From Rapana venosa (lineage: Eukaryota; Mollusca; Gastropoda; Neogastropoda; Muricidae), in assembly GCA_028751875.1 (NCBI GenBank), contig CM054134.1:46687845-46751844 (forward strand): DNA of 64,000 nucleotides, read 5' to 3'. The position numbers and the translations under genes were made by a program. The notes under the pieces were generated by a model, which saw nothing but the letters and a program-made list of their open reading frames with translations, was not told where the DNA came from and did no database searches. This document shows, one piece after another, positions 1-21,995 of this stretch. Position 1 is the stretch's first letter. Every line of letters starts with the position of its first letter.

Positions 1-260
1 GTCGTAGGGGAGCGAGGCGTCAGAGACCTCACTTCTCTAGGGCCAGCATATTGAGGGCGGCGCCCATCTCCTCTCCCTCGCTGCTTTACCTTCCCTGACC
101 CTAAAGAGGGCAGGTACCCATTTACAGCTGGGTGAACTGGGGGAACTGTACTGAAGCCAAGGCGCGCTAACGGTCACCCATCCAACTTGGTAACCACGCT
201 CGACGCTGCTTAACTTGGCTGGGGGAAAGCGAGTGCTCCGACCACTGAGCTATCCCGTCT
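1..260 (-). mobile_element. SINE with tRNA-like/5S rRNA-like head (family A), minus copy
   Basis: Read on the minus strand from about 260 down to 1, this copy starts with a tRNA-like A box (TAGCTCAGTGGT) and continues into a stretch matching 5S rRNA: AAGTTAAGCAGCGTCGAGC, then GGTTACC, then TTGGATGGGTGACCG (plus positions about 171-225). A family-specific body follows. Other copies lie at 6117-6412, 20866-21170, 60366-60662 and, as a 3' fragment, 17254-17325. The 3' end of this copy runs off the window edge. Confidence 0.85.
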
Positions 261-356
261 ACTCTTCCGAAAAGAGGGATGGCTTTTAACGTGTGCGCAA
301 GATGTTCTGCGTGCGTTCGCACACGGGACCTCGGTTTATAGTTACATCCGAAGGAC
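261..356 (-). mobile_element. Fragment of tRNA-derived SINE (family B), minus
   Basis: Reverse complement of the body of the family B SINE seen complete at 19175-19514. It includes the diagnostic stretch around 'ATAAACCGAGGTCCCGTGTG' and the 'CCGCTTTTCGGAAGAG'-like segment. It abuts the family A SINE on one side and a (TTG)n microsatellite at 357 on the other, so it is probably a truncated or interrupted copy. Confidence 0.75.
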
Positions 357-437
<81 letters not shown>

Positions 438-496
438 GTTTGTTTGTTTGTTTGTTTGTTTGTTTGTTGTTGTTACTGTTGCTGCTGCTGTTGTAG
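357..496. repeat. (TTG)n / (TTTG)n microsatellite
   Basis: About 27 TTG units (357-436) pass into seven or eight TTTG units and then GCT/GTT triplets. Open frames here are homopolymeric (poly-V, poly-L, poly-T) and are not genes. Confidence 0.95.
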
Positions 497-934
497 TTGT
501 ACGTTCCGAAATGTATGGACAAGAAAATCGTTATGCCGTATCTGCCAAAGTCTGGCGTTAAACTGTCTGGGAACAAGGTTTAGCATTGTTGCAGTTCAAC
601 TGTCTAGACACTATAATGTATCCTAAATTTCGATAAAATTCTTTACGGCTCTCGGGTTCTTTGTCTGGTAGGGAGTTTCGTTTATTCTTTTGTTTCTGTA
701 TCTATTTTTCTGCGATTTTTTTTTCTTCAGATAATTTTCTTTGTATTTTGGAAGGGGTTTCTGATTACCTATAGTTCTATGTGTTGCAAACCTATGCTTC
801 AGTTTCTGGAGAAAGTCCATGCAGATATCTAGATGCACAGCTGTCAATGTCCAACCACTTTCAGCTGCTCTCAATTGCTATCCATTCTGTCCCAGCTAGC
901 TCGGCCCAGCAGTGACCAGCTAGTGCTAACTCTA
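497..934. other. Unassigned AT-rich DNA
   Basis: No coding exon, RNA gene or clear repeat was recognised. Positions 861-900 resemble the reverse complement of 31935-31985 (CAGCTGCT...GCTATCCATTC), so this may be an old dispersed repeat. Confidence 0.4.
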
Positions 935-967
935 GATATAGATATAGATATAGATATAGATATATAG

Positions 968-1017
<50 letters not shown>
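935..1017. repeat. (GATATA)n / (TA)n microsatellite
   Basis: GATATA units grade into a pure TA tract. Simple repeat only. Confidence 0.95.
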
Positions 1018-1020
<3 letters not shown>

Positions 1021-1369
1021 GAGCTGGCCGCGATTTCACTTAGAACTAGGAACGGGCGGACTGAATTTTATCAGTGGCCTGGATCCCTGATGGAGTTATA
1101 CTGGATTTATACACTGTGGGTGATTCTTTCCTCTCTGCCGTATGGTTTGGGTGCAGTTGTTGCTGTTCTTGTTGTTGTTGCTGCTGCTGTTGTTCTATTT
1201 GCTGTTGTTGTTCATGCTGTTCTTTTTCTTGTTCTTGTTGTATGTTCCTGAACTGTCCACCCTGCTGGTCACCCAGAATGTACATTCGCTATCGCTCATA
1301 ACAACCTGCTTACTCCATTATCCTCGCAATAAAAGAACAAAAAAAATGAAATGTACGAAAGTATGTGTA

Positions 1370-1480
1370 ACCGTAAGTACACACTGAGTGAGAAGTTTAT
1401 GCGTATAGCTCTTTTCAATCACCTCATCCGATAATATAGGCAGCCACATTCCGACTTTAGATGATTTTTTTTGTTTTCTC
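1370..1480 (-). mobile_element. Fragment of dispersed element C, minus
   Basis: Its reverse complement contains 'GTGGCTGCCTATAT' followed by a TCA-x-GCA-rich stretch and 'AACTTCTC', matching 37920-38010 and 63480-63570. Element C is a gastropod-type dispersed repeat with the sub-motif TATGGCTGCCTA(A/T)ATGG. Confidence 0.55.
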
Positions 1481-1550
1481 CTTGAATAGTGAGTAGGCCC
1501 TACCGGTTGCTAGGCTAAGAGCTTGTCACGACGAAAGACCATCACAGCAA

Positions 1551-1755
1551 TAACCATTCAAAGCAGAACAACATTTCTTCTTCGTCGTCGTCGTCGAACG
1601 CTCAGACAGCAAAATATTGTTGTCTGTCAATTCAGCGAAAATACGTTTCATTGCCGTTAATTAAGCGCCTGACAAGCCAAGTGCATGCATCTGATTTCGG
1701 CCTGGGAGAGAGAATTGTTATCTTTTAAGAAGAATGTCTGGGGAAAGCAGGCAGA
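1551..1755 (+). mobile_element. Dispersed repeat D (partial copy)
   Basis: Shares an ordered series of blocks with 33165-33400 and, reversed, with 14345-14660 and 61010-61370: TTCTTCTTCG, then a GTTCAGACAGCAA-like block, a GCCTGACAAG(T/C)CA block, and GAGAGA-ATT-TTATCTTTTAAG. No coding capacity was seen. Confidence 0.65.
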
Positions 1756-2200
1756 AGCATGACTCGGTGGTCTTTAGGTAACGCGCGTGCATGAAAAGCG
1801 AAAAGTCCCGGTCGGAAGTGTGTGGTGGTTCGAACTCTTGTTCGGTCCCGAAATTTCTTCCCCCATCCATTAGACCATGAGTGGTGGTCTGAGTGCTAGT
1901 CTTTCGAATAAGACGATAAACCGTGTGTTACGCATACTTATTCAGCGCACTTAAAAGAACCCACGGCAACAAGAGAGTTGTCTTTGGTAAAGTTCTGTTG
2001 GGGAAAAAAAAGCAACTCTGATTGGAAAATAAATACAGCTGCAGACGGGAAAAGAACAATAAAATAAATAATGGGTGGCGCTGCTTTTGTGGCGACGCGC
2101 TCTCCACGAGGAGGACAGCCCGAATTTCACGCGGAGATATCTGCCGTGACTTTAAGTAGTATTAAAAAAAATAATAATAAAAAATAAAATAAAGAAATAA
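1756..2200 (+). mobile_element. SINE family E, near full length
   Basis: Has a tRNA-like box B (GGTTCGAACTC near 1830), a central block with GACGATAAACCGTGTG, a 'AAAAGAACCCACGGCAACAA' block, a 'GGGTGGCGCTGC' block near 2072, and an A/AAT-rich 3' tail (2160-2205). I remember this as a very common gastropod SINE. Relic fragments lie at 25145-25205 and 58488-58525, both reversed. Confidence 0.7.
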
Positions 2201-2399
2201 AGTACGCCTTCATACTTTGCTGACATCAGCATGTGACAAAGCTTCTGGTATAAGGCTATGGAAAAAAGAAAACATCTCCCAAAGACTAGTGTAGTGTCAT
2301 GTATTCGGTGGTGGGGACAAGAGAGAAAACACAGACCCTCTCTGATTCCTCAGTGTTTCCCATTGATTTAGCGGAGAGGCTATGGCCGTTTAATGGTCT

Positions 2400-2741
2400 A
2401 CCTTACAGGGGGCGAGAGGGGGTGGGGGTGGGGATGGGGGGAGGAGGGGCGAGGAGGGGGAGAGGGTGGCTGTCTTTCGATCTGTCCATAGATATTGCGT
2501 CTGTGAAAAACGATCTATTGTCGTGGAGTGGTGAAATCGCACTACACGCGTGCGTGCGTGCGCGCGCACAACAAACGCACAGGCGCGCGCACGCACACAC
2601 ACACGCACACACACACATACACACACACACGTGCGCTCGCACCCCCAGGAACGCACATCCACCCACATCAATGCAACTCTCACCACCACCCCCTCTCTCT
2701 CTCTCTCTCTCTCAGCTCTCATCTCTCTCACTCTCTCTCTC

Positions 2742-2838
<97 letters not shown>

Positions 2839-3029
2839 GTGCGTTCTTGTGCGCGCATGTAACTGTATGTTTGTGTGTACGTGTATGTTTGTGTGTGTGT
2901 GTGTGTGAGTGCTGTTGTTGTTTTTTTTTTATAGTTCTTACACGGTCTAACTTGTTCGAATACTCGCTACCCTTACTTATGCAACAGTGGTGGTGGTGGT
3001 GGGTGGGGGGGGGGGGGGGGGGGGGGGGT
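2400..3029. repeat. Cluster of GGGA-rich, (CA)n, (CT)n and poly-G tracts
   Basis: G-rich tract 2407-2465, CA/GC-alternating tract 2543-2635, long (CT)n 2693-2838, TG-rich to 2908, and a GGT/poly-G run at 2985-3029. The long open frames across it are low-complexity shadows. Confidence 0.9.
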
Positions 3030-3284
3030 AGTTAATCATGGAAAAAAAATAGAGAAAGTAAATTTTAAAAAATCAACTCATCACATTATCCGTTTGCAAA
3101 CTTTGTAGTTGTTGTTGTTGTGATATATTTACATCCCAGAGGGGATTTCCAATTTAGGAACTGAAGAATGCGTTAGCAATGTCTTTTCTGCTAATTGCCT
3201 TTTATTGCCAGGGGCCTGTAAGCAATATCACTTGCCCTTTACCTCCATTTTGCCAAAATTTACATATATATTGCCCGGTGTGAT

Positions 3285-3350
3285 TGATATTACAAGATTC
3301 AGCGCTATATAAATTCCATATATTATTATTATTATTATTATTATATTAGC
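3285..3350 (-). mobile_element. Fragment of (TAA)n-linked dispersed element F, minus
   Basis: The reverse complement reads (TAA)n, then ATGGAATTTATATAGCGCTG, then AATCTTG. The same arrangement occurs at 38283-38370 and 38800-38875. Confidence 0.6.
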
Positions 3351-3435
3351 GCTTGTATCATATGTACGTACGGCCTTTTCTCCATAACCTTGAGAAAAAC
3401 AATACCGAAAAAATAAACCTATCAGAACCACTGGT

Positions 3436-3662
3436 AGTGTGTGTGTGTGTGTGTGTGTTTGTGTGTCAGTGTGTGTGTGCGCGCGCGCGCATGTTTTATA
3501 TGTGTGCGCGCGCACGTATGTATGTGTGTGTATGTATGTGCGTGCATGTGTGTGTGTGTGTATATGTGTCCGTGCGTGTCTGCATATGTGTGTTTGCATA
3601 TGTATGTGTTTGTGTGCGTGCATGCCCGTGCATGATTGTATGTCTATGAGTATGTGCGCGCA
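3436..3662. repeat. (TG)n-rich tract
   Basis: Imperfect TG, GTGC and TATG repeats, with CG-alternating stretches near 3480. No gene. Confidence 0.9.
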
Positions 3663-3694
3663 CAATTTTGTTTATTTTTTATTTTTTTTATTCT

Positions 3695-3863
3695 TTATTT
3701 TATTCTTTTATATCGAGGATAATGGAATAAGCACTTATGTGTTTTTTTACATTCAGTCCCCGTGTGTATGCGGTTTTGTAAATTAAATCATGTGTTCCCA
3801 CCGGCACAAGATGGCCTACTCTTACGAAAAGCGGAACAGGATTTAACGTGTGTGCAAGATGTT
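3695..3863 (-). mobile_element. Family B SINE, 3' part, minus
   Basis: Reverse complement of the 3' half of the 19175-19514 element: the terminal 'CCATTATCCTCGATATAAAAG', the 'ACACGGGGACTGAATGTAAA' segment and the 'CCTGTTCCGCTTTTCG' segment. It ends about 80 bp before receptor exon A and passes into TG-rich sequence near that exon's acceptor. Confidence 0.8.
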
Positions 3864-3944
3864 TGTATGTGTGTTTGTGTGTCTGAGCGCGTGCATAATC
3901 ACGTACGTACATACATGCGTTTGTGCGTCTGTACGTGTGTGCAG

Positions 3945-15691
<11,747 letters not shown>

Positions 15692-16590
15692 TGGCGTCCC
15701 TTTGTGTTGCCTCTTTTTTTTTTTTTTTTTCGTTGGTTTTTTTTTTTCTTTTCCCCCCCCCCCCCCCCTTTTTTTTTTTAAAGGACATGCTTTACGAATA
15801 CTTTTTTTTTTGTTTAAGTCTGATGACGAGAACAATGCTTTGGTTTGTTAAGAAAAAAAATGTAAGCATATCCTCTGATCGTCGATTTTGACTGTTATCT
15901 CCGAAGTTTTTAAAAGAGTTTTGAAGCGTGTGCCTGCACAGTGTACAAACAAGGGACCGAAAATAGAGTCATGTGGATAACATTTGTCTCTGCTTCTGAG
16001 TGTATATATGTATATTTTGTAACAGCTCCAGTGTGTCTGTCGTTTTACTCTGCTTAAGCTTTTGCGCACTTTTTGATCTATTTTCAGATCACTAAGCTTG
16101 CTCGACTGGTTCTAAAACCAAACGTAAAGATGGCGAACACATTTTGCACTGTACAGTGGTCGTAACATTCTAGCTCGGCGGCCGTTCGATTTCATTTATT
16201 TTATTTATTTGTTTATTTGTTTTATTCTATCAATCAAGCTAAATATAATTATATAGACAGCTGTGTACGTGACTATTGTTTTAGGCTAAAAATTTTTCCT
16301 AAACTTCAGAGCATGTAAATGGCTTTTTGAAATCCTTCCTGAGCTGTGACTCTAAAATCTGTGGCTCCGTATCTCTTACCTGACATCTTCAGGTCACAGA
16401 ACATCGTCTGACACCGCCTCTGATATCTGTTATAGACATTTAGATCAGAAAAAAGACGTCCTGAATGACAAACATTGCGTTGTCTGTGTCTTTCTTTCTA
16501 GTTGTTTTTTAAGAAGATTGTGCATGTTCTTTCGTAGCTATCATCTTCATCTTCAGCATAGTGTTAATAAAGGATGTAGCCTATAGATGA
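15692..16590 (+). other. Probable receptor 3' UTR
   Basis: Follows the TGA at 15689. It contains T/C homopolymers at 15713-15780, a TGTATATA Pumilio-type motif at 16001-16008, and an AATAAA at 16566-16571 that could be the poly(A) signal. Confidence 0.5.
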
Positions 16591-16599
16591 GTGGACATA

Positions 16600-16930
16600 C
16601 TATTTGACTTCTATCTGTGTGGGTCTCCAAGTCGTGGGTTCGAATACCGGCAGCGGCGCCTGTTAAATAAAGGGCTAGAATTTTTTTATAATCGCCCTGG
16701 TCAACTTTTTAGTGCAGACCTGCCAGTGCCTTAATTCCCTTTCGAATATTGTACACGCATGCAGAAAATCAAAATATGCAGTAAAAAGACCTCACATATT
16801 CATGTGCGTGTTCTGTGGGTTACAGAAACATAGCCTAAACATATCTGGCATTGCAGCCTGGATCTGGAGAGGGATGCCTTGTGCCGGGTTCAACAACAGT
16901 TACCATTTGACAAGAGACCTACAGGGAACA
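16600..16930 (+). mobile_element. SINE family G (tRNA-headed), decayed
   Basis: The box B region GTGGGTTCGAATACCGGCAG at 16635 is followed by GGTCAAC, GTGCAGACCTGCCAGTGCC and GTGGGTTACAGAAACA blocks. I remember this order from abundant gastropod SINEs. The 3' half is poorly kept. Confidence 0.6.
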
Positions 16931-17063
16931 TTGACTGAGCTGAAAGCAGTCCTATGATGATGAGGCAAAGCAAGTAGATTCAGCTCAACTGTGTTCACAC
17001 GCGCTGTAGATCTGAGATGAAGGCTGAATGATGTGAGAACGAAGAACAAGAAGAATAAAGTCA

Positions 17064-17156
17064 GAGATCTCGTAACTAGCTCATTGTCTAGATATTCTAA
17101 GTAAGTTTCAGATCTCGTAACTAGCTCATTGTCTAGATATTCTAAGTACGTTTCAA
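17064..17156. repeat. 46-bp direct tandem duplication
   Basis: Two nearly identical units containing GATCTCGTAACTAGCTCATT and TCTAGATATTCTAAGTA, with one base different in GTAAG/GTACG. Confidence 0.9.
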
Positions 17157-17253
17157 CGTATTTAGCTAGCCTAAGGTACGATACTACTCTTGCTGATGCT
17201 TTCAACATTTGTGAAAATGTATTTTGCATTCCTCACATCCGAAAAGAGAGAAA

Positions 17254-17325
17254 TGAGGTCTCTGACGCCTCGCTCCCCTACGACCTTATAGGTTATGGGA
17301 CACCCTTTACCTTTTTATGTTGCAT
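17254..17325 (+). mobile_element. Family A SINE 3' fragment
   Basis: Matches the family A 3' end: GGTCTCTGACGCCTCGCTCC, then CTACGACCTTATAGG and TTATGGGACACC. C, T and G homopolymers follow at 17327-17364. Confidence 0.75.
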
Positions 17326-17364
17326 TTCCCCCCCCCCCCCCCCTTTTTTTTTTTTTGGGGGGGG

Positions 17365-18590
17365 TGTATCTTTTGGTCAGTTTGCTTGTTAACTTTACGT
17401 TGTTTCTATAACCTCACTGTACATATTTTCAAATCTGGGAGTTCCGATCATACTGCATAAGGGATTTTTTTGTATTCAACACATTGTTCATTTTATTTGA
17501 CTGTAATTGCACAGAATGCGGCGAACATTTATTTTAACATGTTTTCGCGTGTGTTTGGAGAAATGACAGGGGTTTTCTCCTCTCCAATTCTACTTTGTTG
17601 CATATGTTAAGCTTATATTTGCTGTAAATTAATGTGGATTTTGTTGAGGGTTTTTTTTTCACGTGCATATGTAATTAATGTGTGATCTTATCTGTGTGTG
17701 TTGCACTTGGCAGTTAGTCTATATCTAGATAGTTCTGAACAGTTAAGGGACAAGGCAAGCATGAAATGGTGATGGATAAACTGAAAAAGATAGACTGAGA
17801 GAGAATGGGGATAGATATGGGAGTGGCTAATGCCAACAAGCGTGCACGCGAGACGCAGTACCTATACGTGTGCATTTGAGCATGTAATGCGTAATATAAA
17901 GTGCGCGTGCTTGCGTGCGTGCGCGCATGTCTATATATTAATATGCATGTGTGTGTATGTTCATGCGTGTGTGCGCGTGAGAGAGTGCCTGTGTGCGTGT
18001 GTCTGTATGCGCACGCGGCATGTGTGTGGAGGGGGGGGGGGAGGGGGGGGAGGTAGTTTGTTATTTTACTCGATCCCCAGCTTAAACCCTTTGAGGCTGG
18101 GTCAGCAGTGGTGAGATGTTGCCTGTGCGACTTTTTAGTTGCTGTATAATTTTGTTGTTCCCACCTGTCAAATAATACAATATTCATAGAAACACCATGA
18201 CCACTAAATTCTTGCAGCAGGGAACTTTCCTAGTTCGAGCGCGCGCGCGCGTGTGTGTTTGTGTGTGTGTGTGTGAGGGAGAGAGAAAGAGAGAGAGAGA
18301 GAGAGACTGCCTACCTAGTACGTACGGTTGTATTTGTCAATCCCTTTCACATGAATTAATTGTCGTACGTTTAACGGCTGTTATGTAAATCTGTCACTGA
18401 CATCTGAGCGCAGGTCTGCACGCGCGCGCAGAGAAACAGACAGACAGGCAGACAGACAGGCAGAAAGACAGACAAACAGACAGACAAAGCAACAACAAAC
18501 AACGCCTCTTTCCAACAAACTTGCATAATTTCATTCCACCGTAAGTTTTACCGTCATACATTCGTATCTATCAATCAACCAACCAGTTCC
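17365..18590. other. Intergenic DNA with simple repeats
   Basis: No exon recognised. It holds TG/CG-rich 17860-18030, a G-rich run 18030-18052, GCGC/GT/GA tracts 18238-18305 and CAGA repeats 18430-18490. Confidence 0.6.
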
Positions 18591-18845
18591 TTGACACAAA
18601 TGGTCATCTGGGGACACGAAGGAAGGATGCGTTGGTCGACAGTTCCCTCCAGGTGTGGTGTGTCTTCTTCAGCCTTTAGCGACAACGCCATGTCCAGGCC
18701 GGTCCAATCTGTTGATGGCCTTCATCCAGTTCTTCATCTGTACGCCCCTGCGCCTTTTCTTCTTCAAGTTATTTTTCTGAAGGGTAGTCTTGTAGAGAAA
18801 GTTTTGATGTGAGATGTGGCAAAACCACGACAGCTTCCTCGTATC
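18591..18845 (-). mobile_element. Very decayed LINE 3' end, minus
   Basis: Minus-strand translation keeps the pattern of the LINE C-terminus: a LSWFCHISHQ stretch (compare LKWYGHVTRS), TLQKNNLKKKRRRGVQMKNW (compare TVQGGRRRGRPRKSW) and a MKAINRLD stretch. Stops follow. Confidence 0.6.
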
Positions 18846-18849
18846 ACCA

Positions 18850-18914
18850 CACTATATATATATATATATATATATATTTTATTTATATTATTATTATTTA
18901 TTATATATATTATA

Positions 18915-18952
<38 letters not shown>
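18850..18952. repeat. (TA)n and poly-T tract
   Basis: (TA)n, TTA-rich spacer, (TA)n, then about 32 T. Low complexity. Confidence 0.95.
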
Positions 18953-18956
<4 letters not shown>

Positions 18957-19112
18957 GTTAACTTCAACCCCTGAAACAAGCACAACAACAACAGTAAAAC
19001 ACCAACACAACAACAAAGCATCAAAATAAACTTCTTTTTTTTAAATGTAGATTTAAAAAAAGAAATAAATAAAAGCCAACGAAAATTAAAAACCTGAACC
19101 CAACGCCAACAG

Positions 19113-19117
<5 letters not shown>

Positions 19118-19174
<57 letters not shown>
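19118..19174. repeat. (CT)n microsatellite
   Basis: Pure CT touching the 5' end of the family B SINE at 19175. Confidence 0.97.
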
Positions 19175-19176
<2 letters not shown>

Positions 19177-19514
19177 GGGACGGGATAGCCTAGTGGTTAG
19201 AACATTGCGCTCGCAATCTGATGACCCGGGTTCGATTCCCGTTCAAGGGGATACTTTCCCCTGGAGTTAACTAACATCAGTGCCGACTCCACTCTCCCCA
19301 ACCTTCGGATGAGACTATAAACCGAGGCCCCGTGTGCGAACGCACGCAGAACATCTTGCGCACACGTTAAATCCTGTTCCGCTTTTCGTAAGAGTAGGTC
19401 ATTGTGTGCCGGTGGGAACAGATGACAAAATTTACAAAACCGCATACACACGGGGACTGAATGTAAAAAGGCTCATAAGTGCTTATTCCATTATCCTCGA
19501 TATAAAAGAATTTT
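19175..19514 (+). mobile_element. Family B SINE, reference full-length copy
   Basis: The tRNA-derived head has GGGATAGCCTAGTGGTTAGA (A box) and GGGTTCGATTCCC (B box) at about 19228-19240. The body runs through GACTATAAACCGAGGCCCCG to a 3' end CCATTATCCTCGATATAAAAG and a T-rich tail. A 12-bp match (GAAAATTAAAAA) at 19081-19092 and 19532-19543 may be the target-site duplication. If so, the inserted DNA included the (CT)n and about 25 bp before it. Both sites are A-rich, so this is uncertain. Confidence 0.9.
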
Positions 19515-20865
19515 TTTTTAAAATTTAAAATGAAAATTAAAAATCCCTCTCTCCGTTCATTTCTTTGGGGGGTTATTATTCTATTAGTGTCTTTTCAGAA
19601 GCATAATTATGTCTGAATCTTTTTTTATTTTTTTTTATTTGTTGATAACTATTGTTTTTAGCTGACGGATTATTTTAGTTTTTTTTAAATATCACTGGTA
19701 AAACTGAAATCAAGATATGAAATATGCTACTGGGTTTCTTCAACCAGTCGTGATAATTAACGGAAAGTTTGGAGCGTGCCTTATTTAAGCACAGTTATCC
19801 TGACTGTTTTGTGTGAGGAGAGCTGTCATTCCTTTGTGGGCGTGATACTGATCAGAATTTTCGAAAGTAAACTGAATGAGATCTTGGGGACCTTCGTTTG
19901 TAAGAAACAATCAGAGAGCGTAATCCAGCATAGATTTTCTTTCTTTAATGATACTGTTGATTGAAAATTTGAAAGACTGTCCTTTTCTTTTTGCATGATA
20001 GTAATATATGCTGGAGTAGGAGGGGGAGGAGGGGGTGTTTTCTTTTTGTTTGTGTGTGGGTTGGGTTGTTGTTGTTTTTTTTTTTGTTGTTTTTTGGGGG
20101 GGTCTTTGTTCATTATTCGCAGGTTTGTTTGGTTAGTTCAGTTTGGTTTGTTCTTTTCCTCGTTTTTTTTAAATATAGTTTGTTTGATTTTGTTTGTTTT
20201 GTTGGGAGGTTTGCTATTGTTGTTGTTATAGATTTTTCTTTCGCTGTTGGCGTTTTTATTGATTTTTCTTTTTTATTTGTGTGCTTGTTTTGTTGTTGGA
20301 AGTGGTTTGCTAGTTGTTTTGTTTGTGTTTTGTTTTTTGTTTGCTTGTTTATTGCTGGCTTTATTGTTTTGTTGTTGTGTTGGGGTTGTTTGGGGGGAGG
20401 GGGTATGCTGCTGCTGGAATTTTATCCTACACAGATGTGCTGATTATTTCGTAGATAACTATTTCATTTTGGCATGTTTTCTACCCTCCACTGCTGTAAA
20501 CATCTCAGTAGATTGGGCAACGTGTATATGCAGGTGGTTTATAGGTCCAGGGTGCTTTGCGGGCCGAGGATAAGATCTATGGTTTTCTGGCCTCCCTGCG
20601 GACGTGTGCAGTGTTTTTCTTGCACAATAATTTTCATCTCTCCAAGATTTCTACAGAGCAAAGTGGGTCACTGCTTTCTGTTGTAAAACCAACATTATCA
20701 TTGATTCATCTAAAAAGCACACTTCTTTTACTTGCAACATGCTTATTATGGGAATCAACCAAAGGAACCTCTGCACGCAACAATCTGAATGAAGTATGTA
20801 TGTACAGAGCCCTGCCGGTTTACAGCTAGTCATTATCGTGTCATAGTCATGCTTCTTTAAGGGAT
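19515..20865. other. Intergenic DNA with strong T/G skew
   Basis: No exon supported. 20030-20400 is almost free of C and A on this strand (TTTG, GTTG, TTTT runs). The long plus-strand open frames there are composition artefacts. Confidence 0.6.
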
Positions 20866-21170
20866 GAGGGGGACAGCTGGATGGTCAGAGCTCTTGCTCT
20901 CCTCACGCAGCCTTGAGTGTGGTTTTGCCTGGTGGATGGTGGCCTTTTGTGCGTCTTGGCTTCAGTGCAAGCCCCCCAACCGCAGTTCACCTAGCTGTAA
21001 ATGGGTACCTGCCCTCTTTAGGGTCAGGGAAGGTAAAGCAGCGAGGGAGAGGAGATGGGTGCTACCCTCAAGATGCTGGCCTCAGGAGAGGCTAAGGTCT
21101 CTGATACTCGCTCAAAGCAAAAACAAAAAACAAAAACCCTGCACAGGATATGGGACACGTTTTTGTTATC
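20866..21170 (+). mobile_element. Family A SINE copy
   Basis: The head GACAGCTGGATGGTCAGAGC and a diverged 5S-like part (CAGCCTTGAGTGTGG, GGTGGATGGTGGCC) are followed by a well-kept body including TGTAAATGGGTACCTGCCC and GGGTCAGGGAAGGTAAAGC. Confidence 0.8.
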
Positions 21171-21439
21171 TTACATTTATCTTTATTTTATCCAGCCGGG
21201 CTGGGGTGGAGTGGGGTGGAGGTGGGGGACTTTGATGGATCCTTTACACTACTCTGGTCAATTCATTTCTCCCTGAGGTCTCTCAATCGTGCCATTGGAA
21301 ATTACACGTGGACCAATCTGGAGTGCCTGCTCTGTGCATGGAATAGAAGGGCAGGCAGGCAATAGAGGACAACCTAAACTTGTAGTCTCTAGCTTACTGA
21401 ATGTCATCACTAGATTTCCTTTTTTTTTAATGTTCCTTT

Positions 21440-21995
21440 CCAACGCTTTTTTTTTTGTGTGACGTTATTTTTTTGGTTACGTTCCTTTTCAACACCATTT
21501 CTGTGTGACATTGTTTTCTGTTACGTTCCTTTTCAACACTATTTCTGTGTGGCATTATTTTCTGTTATGTTCCTTTTCAACACTATTTCTGTGTGACAAT
21601 GTTTTCTGTTACCTTCCTTTTCAACACTATTTCTGTGTGACATTATTTTCTGTTATGTTCGCTTTTAACAGTACTTCTGCGTGACATTATTTTCTGTTAT
21701 GTTCGCTTTCAACAGTATTTCTGCGTGACATTATTTTCTGTTATGTTCGCTTTCAACACTGTTCTGCGTGACATTATTTTCTGTTATGTTCGCTTTCAAC
21801 ACTATTTCTGTGACATTATTTTCTGTTACGTTCCTTTTCAACAGTATTTGTGCGTGACATTATTTTCTGTTATGTTCGCTTTTAACACATCACATTTCTG
21901 CGTGACATTATTTTCTGTTATGTTCGCTTTTAACAATACTTCTGCGTGACATTATTTTCTGTTATGTTCTTTTTCAACACTATTTCTGCGTGACA
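21440..21995. repeat. 44-bp minisatellite, about 12 copies
   Basis: The unit is GACATTATTTTCTGTTATGT followed by TC(G/C)(C/T)TTT(C/T)AACA-TATTTCTG-GT. Variants CTTTTC/GCTTTC/GCTTTT group by position, as expected for local unequal exchange. Confidence 0.95.

Noticed and set aside
171..225. 5S rRNA gene
   Set aside because: Only the internal control part resembles 5S. The first half is tRNA-like and the body is that of a SINE with other copies in the window.
2299..2862. 187-codon plus-strand frame, first part non-repetitive
   Set aside because: It lapses into CA and CT repeats, shows no family and has no splice-consistent partner.
19197..19270. Functional tRNA gene
   Set aside because: A and B boxes are present, but there is no proper acceptor stem or anticodon arm and a SINE body follows directly. 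The same holds for 30031, 40930 and 53508.
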